From positions 1 to 9,102 of the forward strand of contig JANOBV010000394.1 of NCBI GenBank assembly GCA_031411835.1: a stretch of 9,102 bases of DNA. The letters run 5' to 3'. This DNA comes from JADKIH01 sp031411835. GTDB lineage: Bacteria > Bacteroidota > Bacteroidia > AKYH767-A > 2013-40CM-41-45. The notes under the pieces were generated by a model. The model saw nothing but the letters and a program-made list of their open reading frames with translations, was not told the DNA's origin and searched no databases. The position numbers were made by a program, and so were the translations under genes. Numbering within the stretch: the stretch's first letter is position 1; each line of letters begins with the position of its first letter. Shown piece after piece: positions 1 through 7,003 of the stretch.

Positions 1-1004
1 TTTGTTTCCATCAACTTGATGATGTGCCAGCCGTAAGAAGTCTTAACAGGAGAAGAATAATCGCCCGGATATTTTAGAGCAAATGCTGCTTTCTCAAATT
101 CAGGAACCATTCTTCCTGTACCAAATGCAGGCAACATTCCACCTGTTTTTGCTGTCGATTGATCTTCTGAAAACTGACGAGCAAGGTCTTCGAATTTTTC
201 ACCTGCTTTCAATTTTGCATAAATCTCATTGATCTTTGCAACAGCTTTTACAGAATCTTCACCTTTTACTCCGGCTCCGGCTTTGATCATAATGTGTTCC
301 ACTTTCACTTCACCTTGAGCAGGACGACTATCTGTCAATTTGATTATGTGATAACCGAAACGCGTACGAACCGGCATTGACACTTCGTCTTTTTTCAAAT
401 TGTAAGCAGCTGCTTCGAATGGATAAACCATTTGTAATGCAGAAAAATATCCAAGGTCGCCACCATTATCTTTCGCAGATGGATCTTCAGAAGAACGTTT
501 AGCAATTGTTGCAAAGTCGCCACCTTTAGTGATCTCCGCACGAATTTTCATTGCCTTGTTGTATGCAAGAAGAGTATCTGAAGGCAAAGCATTCTGATCA
601 CATTTAATGAGTACATGACTTGCACGCACATCCGTTTTCATGTGCTCATACGCTTCACGAAGAAGTTTGTCGCTAACTTGTTTGTCGACCAAATAAGGTT
701 GAGCAAGTTGCTTGCGGTAACCTCCTAGTTCATCATTAAATGCTTTAGCTGTATCCATGCCAAGCTCCAATGCTTCTCTTACTTTTAATTTGTAATTGAT
801 ATAAAGCTGCAAATATTCATTCACTGCTTTGCTATCGAAATTAGTTTCTTTCGAATTGTTTTTCTTGAAAACTCTTTCGAATTCACTTTTCGAAATTGGT
901 TCATTTGCAATTTTTAGAATAACAGGATCATTGTTTACCTGAGCAAGAAGGCTTGCATTAAAGCCGACTATTAGGGCGGCTGATAAAAGGAAATTTCTCT
1001 TCAT
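1..1004 (-). CDS. SurA-like periplasmic peptidyl-prolyl cis-trans isomerase with two PpiC (parvulin) domains, 3' end cut by the window
   Basis: This gene has no stop inside the window; 334 codons are visible. The start at 1002-1004 begins a clear signal peptide (MKRNFLLSAALIVGF...LLAQ, cleavage near residue 22), so the product is exported to the periplasm. Residues about 25-125 form a helical SurA_N-like chaperone segment. Two parvulin repeats follow, at about 127-225 and 233-334. Each has the family landmarks: ASHVLIK and VEHIMIK at the first strand, FATIAKRSSED and FEDLARQFSED, GGDLGYF and GGMLPAF, and the closing FGYHIIKL and YGWHIIKL. The family isomerises X-Pro bonds and helps outer-membrane and secreted proteins fold. 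It has its own promoter just upstream and is separated from the protease gene by a terminator. Assignment to PpiC/SurA is firm; the exact paralogue and the C-terminus cannot be determined. Confidence 0.93.
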   Translation of the reverse strand, partial: MKRNFLLSAALIVGFNASLLAQVNNDPVILKIANEPISKSEFERVFKKNNSKETNFDSKAVNEYLQLYINYKLKVREALELGMDTAKAFNDELGGYRKQLAQPYLVDKQVSDKLLREAYEHMKTDVRASHVLIKCDQNALPSDTLLAYNKAMKIRAEITKGGDFATIAKRSSEDPSAKDNGGDLGYFSALQMVYPFEAAAYNLKKDEVSMPVRTRFGYHIIKLTDSRPAQGEVKVEHIMIKAGAGVKGEDSVKAVAKINEIYAKLKAGEKFEDLARQFSEDQSTAKTGGMLPAFGTGRMVPEFEKAAFALKYPGDYSSPVKTSYGWHIIKLMET

Positions 1005-1030
1005 AGAGTTTGTTCTTGGTTAAGGGAGCG

Positions 1031-1060
1031 CAAATTTAGTAATCAATTGTTGGTATCAAA
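1031..1060 (-). promoter_or_regulatory. Predicted Bacteroidetes-type promoter of the peptidyl-prolyl isomerase gene
   Basis: Read on the minus strand, a TTTG box (1057-1060) is followed after 18 nt by TAAATTTG (1031-1038). This matches the Bacteroidetes primary sigma factor pattern of a -33 TTTG and a -7 TAnnTTTG. The -7 box lies about 27 nt before the start codon, implying a leader of about 20 nt. This is a motif match only. Confidence 0.6.
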
Positions 1061-1318
1061 ACTTCGCAAATTTGAAAAAAAACTGAGATGGGGAAATGAT
1101 GGGAAGGTGAAAATGGATAAAATCTTTTACAATTCGTATTTACTTGATTTTAAATAGATTAATCTGTCAAAAATGCCTTGGGCATATATGTTAAGCATAT
1201 TTAGCCCTTGGAAATTTGTTGAAAAAGTTATGAGCATTTAAAACGGGATGTAGTAATTGGGCAGATTATGACTTATTATTGAGAAATTGGAGGATTGGAA
1301 TTGGGTTTTAATGAAGTA

Positions 1319-1356
1319 AAAGCAGCCTGAGCCTTATGTAGAACTCAAGCTGCTTT
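1319..1356 (-). terminator. Hairpin terminator after the protease / beta-helix gene
   Basis: The arms 1319-1331 (AAAGCAGCCTGAG) and 1344-1356 (CTCAAGCTGCTTT) pair over 13 positions with a single mismatch around a 12-nt loop. On the minus strand the stem ends in CTTTT, as expected of an intrinsic terminator 31 nt beyond the protease stop. The plus-strand side is also T-rich (ATTTTAATTATTTTTT), so the element could stop transcription from either side. Confidence 0.75.
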
Positions 1357-1386
1357 ATTTTAATTATTTTTTAGCTATTTAATGTT

Positions 1387-4065
1387 TCAATTGATCACAA
1401 TTTTATTCACCACTCTATCACCATTCAATGCATTAGAAGTATTGCTGAAATATATGCCTTTGCTGAAATTGGTAATATCAATAGTCGCCTCATAATAAAA
1501 ATCAGTTTCATGTACAATCTCGCCGATAGAATTCATCAATATCAGATGACCCTTTTCTGCATTGGTTTTGATTTCAATAAAACCGGATAAAGAATTATTG
1601 TAAACATCAACTTGCAATTCCGCTTTTGGTGGATTGAGTTGATTCAATAGTTCCGGCTCGTTTCTGATTCTTGCAGTACTGCCGCCACAAGCTGTCAATT
1701 GTGCTTCGACATCTTCCGGTAAAATTGTACCGTTTAAAACAAGAATCTCAAGATTGACTTCACATATAAATAGATTTACAGAAGCGATCTCGTCATCACC
1801 AACAACCCAATTCAATATTTCATTGAGCAGATCAACACATTCCGTTCTTCGACATGACAAACGAAGTGTTTGAGCTTTGTCTAAACTGTACTTTAGTCGA
1901 AGAGATTGATTGTTGTTTGAAATGGCATTATCAATCAACAAATCTTGTATTGCTATCATCCGACTAATTAGCTCCGGTAAACCATTTTCAAGACACACAA
2001 TCTGATTGTACTTGAATGCATTTCCCACAGCTTCCATCATTTTTATGTAATTCAGACTTAGCAGATATTTTTCTTTATCATCCGGATTAATATACTGCTC
2101 GTTCAAGATCTGACAAAAAAGTGAAACAGCATCTTTGTATTTGTCAGGGTCATTAGAATTCAATTTGTCAAGAGCATCTTTAGTTGCGATGTTGAGTTTT
2201 ACTCCTGTGAAATCATCGGTGTTGATCACATCACAAGCAGGGCAATATTCAAGCGGCGATTGATTTGGGCAAGGAGGATTAGGACATGGCGGAATGGCTT
2301 GACCACAACCTGTAATTGCAGCTTGAACATTGTTATCAATCAATGCAACAGTATTACCATTCAAATTGAAATCTAGAGGAGAAAATGTTCCGGATGTATT
2401 CCATTGATTTGAATTAGCCAAAATGTTTGATGGCGGATTGAACAACGTACCGAAAACAGTTCTTCCAACATTGGAGCTTGATGGAGAAAGATCGTTCCCA
2501 CCTTTGTTTAGCCAAAGGTTCGAGCCATAGACAGCTCTAATAGAATAATAATTATTGAAGACACTTACGTTTGCTGCTGTGTTTGGTGTAAGAACCTGAT
2601 CATTCATAAAAAGGTTTGCTCCATAAGTAAAGACGATACCATCATAATTGTAGGAGATTGAACCGCACTTTATGTATAGTGGACAATTGACAGCACGAAC
2701 ACCAGTGTGGTTCGTATTGATTAGTGGATTTTCCAATGTCAAACTTGCATTTGAATGGCTCTGCCATTTGATTCCTGTTTCATTACTACTTGCAACATTG
2801 CCTCCTGTAATTCCTTCAAAGAATTTTGATGGAAACGACATGCCACTTGCCTCTATACCAAAACTGTTATTGAAAAAGTTACATTGAAACAACCCTAAAC
2901 CTTTATCATAAGCACGAATCCCGCGAGTGTTTTGTCTGAAAGTAGAATTTACAATATTTAATGGGCTTCCACCATAAGTTTGGTAGGCATAGATTCCATA
3001 ACGGCCGAATTCAAAAATGCAACCGGTAATTGAAATATTAGGTTGCCCATAAAGATGTACTCCTCTGTGGGCATTATTTAAGCCAGGTGTGTTACTTGTA
3101 AATCTAACGTTGTCGAAACTTATATTTGTAGCGAGGCCATCAGCTTGCAATCTGGAGTTGGCATTGAATACTACTCTACCACCGGCTATATTAAAATTCA
3201 AAAGGTTAGCAGGGGCATAAAAGGTTTCCTGATCGACAACAAGAATAGTTCGATTAGTCGACGAACCAACAAGATTTATTGATGAAGACGAACCTGCTAT
3301 AATATTTCTTGATGGGAATTGCGTTGTATTTCCGAATTTAACAAAACCGTGGTTATTTGAATGATACAGGAATTCAAAAGTTGCATTGTTTGCAATTTCA
3401 AGATTCCCATTGATTTCTATTGACGTTGTAAAATCATCAAGATAAACTTCTGCTCCTTGCTCAAAAATAAGTTTGCCGGGATTGGTTGGATCATCTTCAA
3501 TCTGAATTTTTCCATTTCCCTTTAATGTTACTTCCGCATCAGCAGATAAACGAAGAATACCTCCGGACTTTACATCGATAAGCCCATCCCAACCACCTTC
3601 ACAAACACTACCAAGCACACCATCTATTGTAAGTTGCCCTCCGGATTCAACTTCAATGGTTATATTTTGAGGCATAAATAATTTACAATCTACTATGAGA
3701 TTTCCTCCTAATGCAATTTTCAAGCTGCCATCTAAAATCTTTTCCGTATTCCAAACCTGAGTAGTCGTTATATTATACTGAGTGATTGGAGTAATCGGAC
3801 AATCCATATAACTTTTTAAATGAGTGCTTGTATAGTATCTCATTGCCGCAATTTGCTTAGGAGAGAAATAACCTTTGCATTGATTATAACCCATAACATT
3901 ATTACTAACTACATTACAACCCGTTTGCGTTCCATTTAACGGAACACAGTTATTAAAATGTCCGTTGTCTGGATAAGGCGTATCATCAAATGCATCGTCG
4001 CTTATCGCGCAACTGGTAATGCCATCCCAGAAAGCAGTATGCGACAAACCAAGTATATGGCCCAT
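1387..4065 (-). CDS. C-terminal part of an interrupted metzincin protease: rest of the zinc site, Met-turn, right-handed beta-helix, helical domain and T9SS sorting domain
   Basis: From its first ATG this frame gives 892 residues, but it is in the same frame as the 4093-4734 segment and separated from it only by a TGA. Numbers here count from this ATG. The sequence before it reads GHE, so the full motif is HEMGHILGLSH (HExxHxxGxxH). The Met-turn NNVMGYNQC at about 55-63 is followed by FSPKQIAAM, as in M43/pappalysin-like metzincins. Residues about 100-585 are a repetitive Asn/Gly-rich parallel beta-helix (turns such as ISITGCIFEFGRYGIYA and LNIVNSTFRQNTRGIRA). Then come a Pro/Cys linker (PPCPNPPCPN, about 592-601), a helical region (about 620-800), and a T9SS type A sorting domain (about 813-892) with SKGIYF and a final NKIVIN. 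Translation starting at this ATG would lack the catalytic His-Glu and any signal peptide, so this is most likely the 3' part of a broken or misread gene. Confidence 0.85.
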   Translation of the reverse strand: MGHILGLSHTAFWDGITSCAISDDAFDDTPYPDNGHFNNCVPLNGTQTGCNVVSNNVMGYNQCKGYFSPKQIAAMRYYTSTHLKSYMDCPITPITQYNITTTQVWNTEKILDGSLKIALGGNLIVDCKLFMPQNITIEVESGGQLTIDGVLGSVCEGGWDGLIDVKSGGILRLSADAEVTLKGNGKIQIEDDPTNPGKLIFEQGAEVYLDDFTTSIEINGNLEIANNATFEFLYHSNNHGFVKFGNTTQFPSRNIIAGSSSSINLVGSSTNRTILVVDQETFYAPANLLNFNIAGGRVVFNANSRLQADGLATNISFDNVRFTSNTPGLNNAHRGVHLYGQPNISITGCIFEFGRYGIYAYQTYGGSPLNIVNSTFRQNTRGIRAYDKGLGLFQCNFFNNSFGIEASGMSFPSKFFEGITGGNVASSNETGIKWQSHSNASLTLENPLINTNHTGVRAVNCPLYIKCGSISYNYDGIVFTYGANLFMNDQVLTPNTAANVSVFNNYYSIRAVYGSNLWLNKGGNDLSPSSSNVGRTVFGTLFNPPSNILANSNQWNTSGTFSPLDFNLNGNTVALIDNNVQAAITGCGQAIPPCPNPPCPNQSPLEYCPACDVINTDDFTGVKLNIATKDALDKLNSNDPDKYKDAVSLFCQILNEQYINPDDKEKYLLSLNYIKMMEAVGNAFKYNQIVCLENGLPELISRMIAIQDLLIDNAISNNNQSLRLKYSLDKAQTLRLSCRRTECVDLLNEILNWVVGDDEIASVNLFICEVNLEILVLNGTILPEDVEAQLTACGGSTARIRNEPELLNQLNPPKAELQVDVYNNSLSGFIEIKTNAEKGHLILMNSIGEIVHETDFYYEATIDITNFSKGIYFSNTSNALNGDRVVNKIVIN

Positions 4066-4071
4066 TTCATG
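4039..4071 (-). other. Metzincin zinc-binding motif HExxHxxGxxH
   Basis: Read continuously across the stop, residues 222-232 of the reconstructed protein are HEMGHILGLSH. The three histidines (222, 226, 232) would bind zinc and Glu223 would be the catalytic base, as is established for metzincins. The motif straddles the ATG at 4063-4065, so re-initiation there would leave out His222 and Glu223. Confidence 0.88.
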
Positions 4072-4092
4072 TCCTAATAACGTTCTAATTCC

Positions 4093-4095
4093 TCA
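4093..4095 (-). other. In-frame TGA interrupting the metalloprotease gene
   Basis: The minus strand reads AAT TTG TGA GGA ATT AGA ACG, with the same frame open and family-like on both sides (...NDVSNL, stop, GIRTLLGHEMGH...). It is codon 214 of a reconstructed 1115-position frame. One substitution from CGA, GGA or TGG would give this codon. The same gene ends in TGA right after a typical T9SS tail, which argues that TGA is a normal stop here. Confidence 0.85.
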
Positions 4096-4734
4096 CAAAT
4101 TGCTAACGTCGTTTACATCGTACGAAGACCAATTTGCACCCATGTTTATATAACCTGCTCTGGGTCCACAACCGAATGCAGGACCTGTATAATTAAAAAA
4201 GAAAATATTTATATCCTGATATTTATTTATGCCCCAGTTCGTAAAACAATAATCTCCACAACTGCTATTATTATTGTAATTCCAACCGATATCATCTGTA
4301 TGAAAATAAATTCCTGTCAAACGAAACCGAATCCGTGTATCACTAATAAAGGGAACCGGACCTCCTCCAAGATTAATTGTCCAGGTTGCCGGCTCGACAT
4401 GTCCATATGGAGTGAAGTTCATTGTATGAGGAGATATCGTATTATCTGCAGCAAATAGGCCGCTTAAAAAATTTATAGTAGCTGCATTATTCAGGAAGTT
4501 TCCTGTTTGAGTGCTATTTTCTATTACATGTATGTTTACTCTAATCGTAATGATTGGCTCATCTTGTGGAGAAGACGGATTAACGGAATAATCTAAATAG
4601 CTACCAGAACAATTCAAAGTAGATGAATATGTCGGCAGAGTTAAAGAAGGAGTTACACATTGACCTTGACCGGAAACAAATCTTAAATTAAAAAAAACGG
4701 CCATAATTAGTGTTGCACATTTTAGCAGTCTCAT
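4093..4734 (-). CDS. N-terminal part of the interrupted metzincin protease: signal peptide and pre-catalytic domain
   Basis: This segment encodes 213 residues from the chosen start and stops at the TGA. The frame is open to an upstream ATG at 4780-4782, but that start would overlap the previous gene by 35 bp and put 16 charged or hydrophobic residues before the signal peptide. The ATG at 4732-4734 gives a textbook signal peptide (MRLLKCATLIMAVFFNLRF...) and a 13-bp gap. The mature part has features of the N-lobe of M43-like metzincins: IRVNIHVIE, a segment with DTRIRFRLTGIYFH, and DINIFFFNYTGPAFG. There is no zinc motif in this segment; that follows right after the stop. As encoded, it would be an exported but inactive 213-residue product. 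It is probably cotranscribed with the 4748-5662 gene. Confidence 0.8.
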   Translation of the reverse strand: MRLLKCATLIMAVFFNLRFVSGQGQCVTPSLTLPTYSSTLNCSGSYLDYSVNPSSPQDEPIITIRVNIHVIENSTQTGNFLNNAATINFLSGLFAADNTISPHTMNFTPYGHVEPATWTINLGGGPVPFISDTRIRFRLTGIYFHTDDIGWNYNNNSSCGDYCFTNWGINKYQDINIFFFNYTGPAFGCGPRAGYINMGANWSSYDVNDVSNL

Positions 4735-4747
4735 ATTTCTCGTTTTT

Positions 4748-5662
4748 TTAATATTTATAAAAATTAGTTCTAAAAATTTCATTTCCCAATTGAAGAATTA
4801 TGTAATAAACTCCTGACGATAATTCACAAACATCCAATCTCAATGAATACTCATTTTCTGATATGATATTTATCCTTTGAGATTGTCCTAAAAAATTATT
4901 CATACAAATTTTCATATCAGAAATCGGTTTTACTTTAATAATTTCCAAAAAAGAAAGTGCGGGATTTGGATAGATCAGAAAATTATTCGCTCCATTAAAA
5001 TCATCCGAAATAGAACTTACGAGAGAGTCACACGGAAAAGCCTGAGGGTTTTGATAAGAAATGAGAGAATCAGAATAACATCTTAAATATGGAATATCAA
5101 TATCCATCCATCCATATATAAATGGATGCACTCCTCCTGAACCACCTATACTCTCAATAATTGGATTTCGAAATAGCCAGTCATTATTCAAAGAATGTAC
5201 ATAAAGTATTTTTTTCGATTGTCCGGAGATTATCGTTGAAGAAGTTGAATCAACATAAATTGTAACGATAGTATCAGGAGGATTTCCCGAAGCAAAAGGC
5301 GAAGGGTAAGGAACACTTATATTCCAGGTATCACCCTGAACAGCATTAAAATTATATAAAGTTGAAAATTGCCCATTGACAAATTCATAGACTATACCGC
5401 TGTCTTCATACATATAGAAAGTGTCAACTATAAATGCCGGAGAAAAAGAGTGATGCATTTCATTTATTAATACTTTACAGCTTTCCCCCATAATCACAGT
5501 ATCACTATTCGATGTAGTTATCAAATAACCTTGTGCTGGAGAAGAAATGCTTTCTCTTATGCCTGTAAACCACATTGCTCCAAGTGGCGCCCATTGCGCT
5601 AATGAACATTGACAGTAAGTTACTAATGCCAAAATAAATAAAAATATTTTCACTTTTCTCAT
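4748..5662 (-). CDS. Secreted protein of unknown function with a T9SS C-terminal sorting domain
   Basis: The 304-residue product starts with a signal peptide (MRKVKIFLFILALVTYC...SLAQ, cleavage near residue 23) preceded by a good promoter. The middle (about 25-215) is beta-rich. It contains phrases common in uncharacterised Bacteroidetes secreted proteins, such as an extended AVQGDTWN stretch and IIESIGG, but I recognise no enzyme motif. The last 80 or so residues are a T9SS type A sorting domain: FLIYPNPA, a conserved beta-sandwich and SSGVYYIILQ. The protein should therefore cross the outer membrane by the type IX system and be released or attached to the cell surface. It ends 13 bp before the preferred protease start, so the two probably form an operon. 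It appears intact, but its role is unknown. Confidence 0.85.
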   Translation of the reverse strand: MRKVKIFLFILALVTYCQCSLAQWAPLGAMWFTGIRESISSPAQGYLITTSNSDTVIMGESCKVLINEMHHSFSPAFIVDTFYMYEDSGIVYEFVNGQFSTLYNFNAVQGDTWNISVPYPSPFASGNPPDTIVTIYVDSTSSTIISGQSKKILYVHSLNNDWLFRNPIIESIGGSGGVHPFIYGWMDIDIPYLRCYSDSLISYQNPQAFPCDSLVSSISDDFNGANNFLIYPNPALSFLEIIKVKPISDMKICMNNFLGQSQRINIISENEYSLRLDVCELSSGVYYIILQLGNEIFRTNFYKY

Positions 5663-5690
5663 CGCTTGAGAAATAATTTAAAATTATTTT

Positions 5691-5719
5691 CAAATATATT
5701 CAATTATTCGAGAAACAAA
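5691..5719 (-). promoter_or_regulatory. Predicted Bacteroidetes-type promoter of the T9SS cargo / protease operon
   Basis: On the minus strand TTTG (5716-5719) is followed after 17 nt by TATATTTG (5691-5698), 28 nt before the ATG at 5660-5662. The -7 box fits TAnnTTTG exactly; the spacer is slightly shorter than the usual 19 or so. It marks the start of the transcription unit that includes the protease gene. Confidence 0.55.
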
Positions 5720-5846
5720 AGTTAAAAAGTTTTTCAATTAAATAATAAATAGCGCCGATCATTGAGAAATTATTGATATAGGATTTTAAAATGTAACTAA
5801 TCACATCTGTCCAAAACGTTTTCTGAAATAAAAGGAAGGAGTTGAT

Positions 5847-6119
5847 TTAAAACCGATAATATCGGTATGGTTGATAAATAAACTCTCCCCAATTAGGATC
5901 AGGCATATCGTTTGTATTAGCTATAAAAAGAACTAAAACATGCAGTTCGCCTTTAGGGGTATGAACCCATCCATTTGTTGAACTCGTTGCACTTGTCATT
6001 GTAAAACCTGATGAAGAAGTGCTACCGGAACAGAAATCATCTGGTATTGGAAAGTTAATAGTCTGTGCAAAACAGACATTCAGAGAGATCGCAATAAAAA
6101 TTAAAATTAGTCTTTTCAT
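5847..6119 (-). CDS. Short exported protein, probably an N-terminal fragment of a larger secreted protein
   Basis: The 90-residue frame begins with a clear signal peptide (MKRLILIFIAISLNVCFAQ). A Ser/Thr-rich stretch follows (about 30-48), then KGELHVLVLFIAN. That last segment resembles the first strand seen near the N-terminus of longer Bacteroidetes secreted proteins. It then ends abruptly in PYRYYRF. No T9SS sorting domain follows, and the next 180 bp hold no continuation in this frame. It starts 12 bp after the stop of the preceding T9SS fragment, without a visible promoter of its own. I infer a truncated gene. It could instead be a genuine small exported protein, since I do not recognise its family. 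Confidence 0.55.
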   Translation of the reverse strand: MKRLILIFIAISLNVCFAQTINFPIPDDFCSGSTSSSGFTMTSATSSTNGWVHTPKGELHVLVLFIANTNDMPDPNWGEFIYQPYRYYRF

Positions 6120-6131
6120 GGTGTGTCATTT

Positions 6132-6452
6132 TTAAGGTTTCAGAATAATAAATTTTATTGATACAGGTTTTAAGTCAATTCCATTTTCTAAACTCAAAAA
6201 GTAAATTCCCGATGGTAAATCCACATCAAAAGATTTAGAATTTCCAGCCACTTTTTCTTCTAAAACTACTTCTCCAAAAATATTATAGATCCGACATACA
6301 GTGCTAAAATAATTTTCTCGCACTAAAGTAAATCTGCCGTCATTCGGATTGGGGAATATATTTATTTGTCTTTCTGATTCTTCGTTGTTTTCGACATCTG
6401 TTATGCACAGAGTTGTTTCTGATATAGACCATGTTGCATCATACATAATCAT
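6132..6452 (-). CDS. C-terminal fragment of a T9SS-sorted protein (sorting domain), out of frame with its upstream half
   Basis: This 106-residue frame is almost entirely a T9SS type A sorting domain. It has QINIFPNPNDGRFTL, then CRIYNIFGEVV, and the closing LPSGIYFLSLENG with a basic/hydrophobic tail. It has no signal peptide, so it cannot be a stand-alone secreted protein. It overlaps the preceding frame by 4 bp (ATGA), and the residues before its first Met in the same frame (CATYHVS) also look coding. This is best read as the end of the 6449-7003 gene after a frameshift. The alternative is a translationally coupled separate gene, which makes little sense for a bare sorting domain. Confidence 0.75.
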   Translation of the reverse strand: MIMYDATWSISETTLCITDVENNEESERQINIFPNPNDGRFTLVRENYFSTVCRIYNIFGEVVLEEKVAGNSKSFDVDLPSGIYFLSLENGIDLKPVSIKFIILKP

Positions 6453-6480
6453 TGAAACATGGTAAGTGGCGCAGCCATTT
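6449..6480 (-). pseudogene. Frameshift zone joining the propeller fragment to its T9SS sorting domain
   Basis: The upstream frame stays open to a TGA at 6449-6451. The sorting-domain frame is open only after a TGA at 6480-6482. A single frame change of -1 type anywhere between these stops would restore one continuous T9SS protein spanning 6132-7003. There is no long homopolymer here, so an indel cannot be placed exactly, and the sequence does not suggest programmed slippage. Confidence 0.65.
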
Positions 6481-7003
6481 CAATTACAGAATCATTTACC
6501 TCTGAAATGCTAACAGTAAATGATGAATCGCTAAACAGATAAGGAGCTTCAAAACATCCGCTAATACCGGTTAAGTCTGTTTTCACTACATAAAAATCTC
6601 CTTCCATACTTTGGTAGGAGGGACTATGGTCGCCTGCATTAACAATATAATTATTGCGAACTGCAGAAACACCAAATCGAGTGCCGTTTGTTAAACCGTA
6701 TGTATATACAGAAGAAACATTTCCGCTTAAGTCAATATTAAAACCAACGGCTTCGTCAGAGTTCGAAGTCCCGACCAGTCCAGTTACTGAAAAACTGCCA
6801 TCGGGTAATTCATTAATTGTTGCCGGAATTTCTTCATTGATTGTTCCAATTACTTTTGACCAAATAACGTTCCCTATGGAATCCGTTTTTAAAAACAGAA
6901 AGTCGAAAGAGCCAAATCCCTGACTTTGGGTATATGTGTATATCATATAACCTCCATCAATCGTTTCTCTTATCCTAGATAATATTATAGCAAAACTAAA
7001 CAT
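6449..7003 (-). CDS. Beta-propeller-like repeat protein fragment, missing its N-terminus and frameshifted at its C-terminus
   Basis: The 184-residue frame contains a repeat common in Bacteroidetes secreted proteins: ETIDGGYMIYTYTQSQ, then FDFLFLKTDSIGNVIWSKVIG. A second, more diverged repeat follows (INELPDGSFSVTGLVG), with DFYVVKTDLTGISGCFEAP further on. Such proteins normally have a signal peptide and several repeats before this point. Here the frame begins in mid-repeat, and the first residues (MFSFAIILSRI) do not form a convincing signal peptide. The 5' part is therefore lost, and the GCAGAT inverted-repeat region lies directly upstream. At the other end the frame stops at 6449-6451 while the sorting domain continues in another frame. 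The product is very likely nonfunctional; its original role is unknown. Confidence 0.7.
   Translation of the reverse strand: MFSFAIILSRIRETIDGGYMIYTYTQSQGFGSFDFLFLKTDSIGNVIWSKVIGTINEEIPATINELPDGSFSVTGLVGTSNSDEAVGFNIDLSGNVSSVYTYGLTNGTRFGVSAVRNNYIVNAGDHSPSYQSMEGDFYVVKTDLTGISGCFEAPYLFSDSSFTVSISEVNDSVIEMAAPLTMFQ

Larger units (their letters stand above)
1005..1386. other. Intergenic spacer between the protease gene and the isomerase gene
   Basis: This 382-bp AT-rich stretch has no credible gene in any frame. It holds the terminator of the protease gene at its right end and the isomerase promoter at its left end. A weak imperfect hairpin lies at 1180-1207 (GGGC...ATATG against CATAT...GCCC). I see nothing recognisable in the rest. 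Confidence 0.6.

Noticed and set aside
2672..2887. Plus-strand open frames at 2672-2887, 6654-6923 and 7517-7723
   Set aside because: Each lies antisense to clearly coding minus-strand sequence with recognisable domains. They are chance frames.
4093..4095. TGA read as an amino acid (recoded genetic code or selenocysteine)
   Set aside because: The same gene terminates in TGA directly after a typical T9SS tail, other genes here use normal stops, and Bacteroidetes use the standard code. No selenocysteine is known before a metzincin HExxH. A point mutation or sequence error is simpler.
4735..4782. Upstream start for the protease N-terminal segment at 4780-4782
   Set aside because: It would overlap the previous gene by 35 bp and put a non-signal-like leader in front of a good signal peptide.
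5505..5693. Minus-strand open frame of 62 codons overlapping the start of the 304-residue cargo gene
   Set aside because: The cargo gene in the other frame has a signal peptide, a sorting domain and a well-placed promoter. This frame has none of these, and its start falls in the predicted promoter region.
5852..5866. Small hairpin ACCGAT/ATCGGT as a terminator of the 90-residue frame
   Set aside because: It is a short 6-7 bp stem lying inside the coding end of the fragment, before its stop. It is followed by only four T residues, so it is too weak to call.
6449..6452. Programmed frameshift or genuine ATGA translational coupling
   Set aside because: There is no slippery run at the overlap, the downstream product would be a bare sorting domain without a signal peptide, and the gene already lacks its 5' end.
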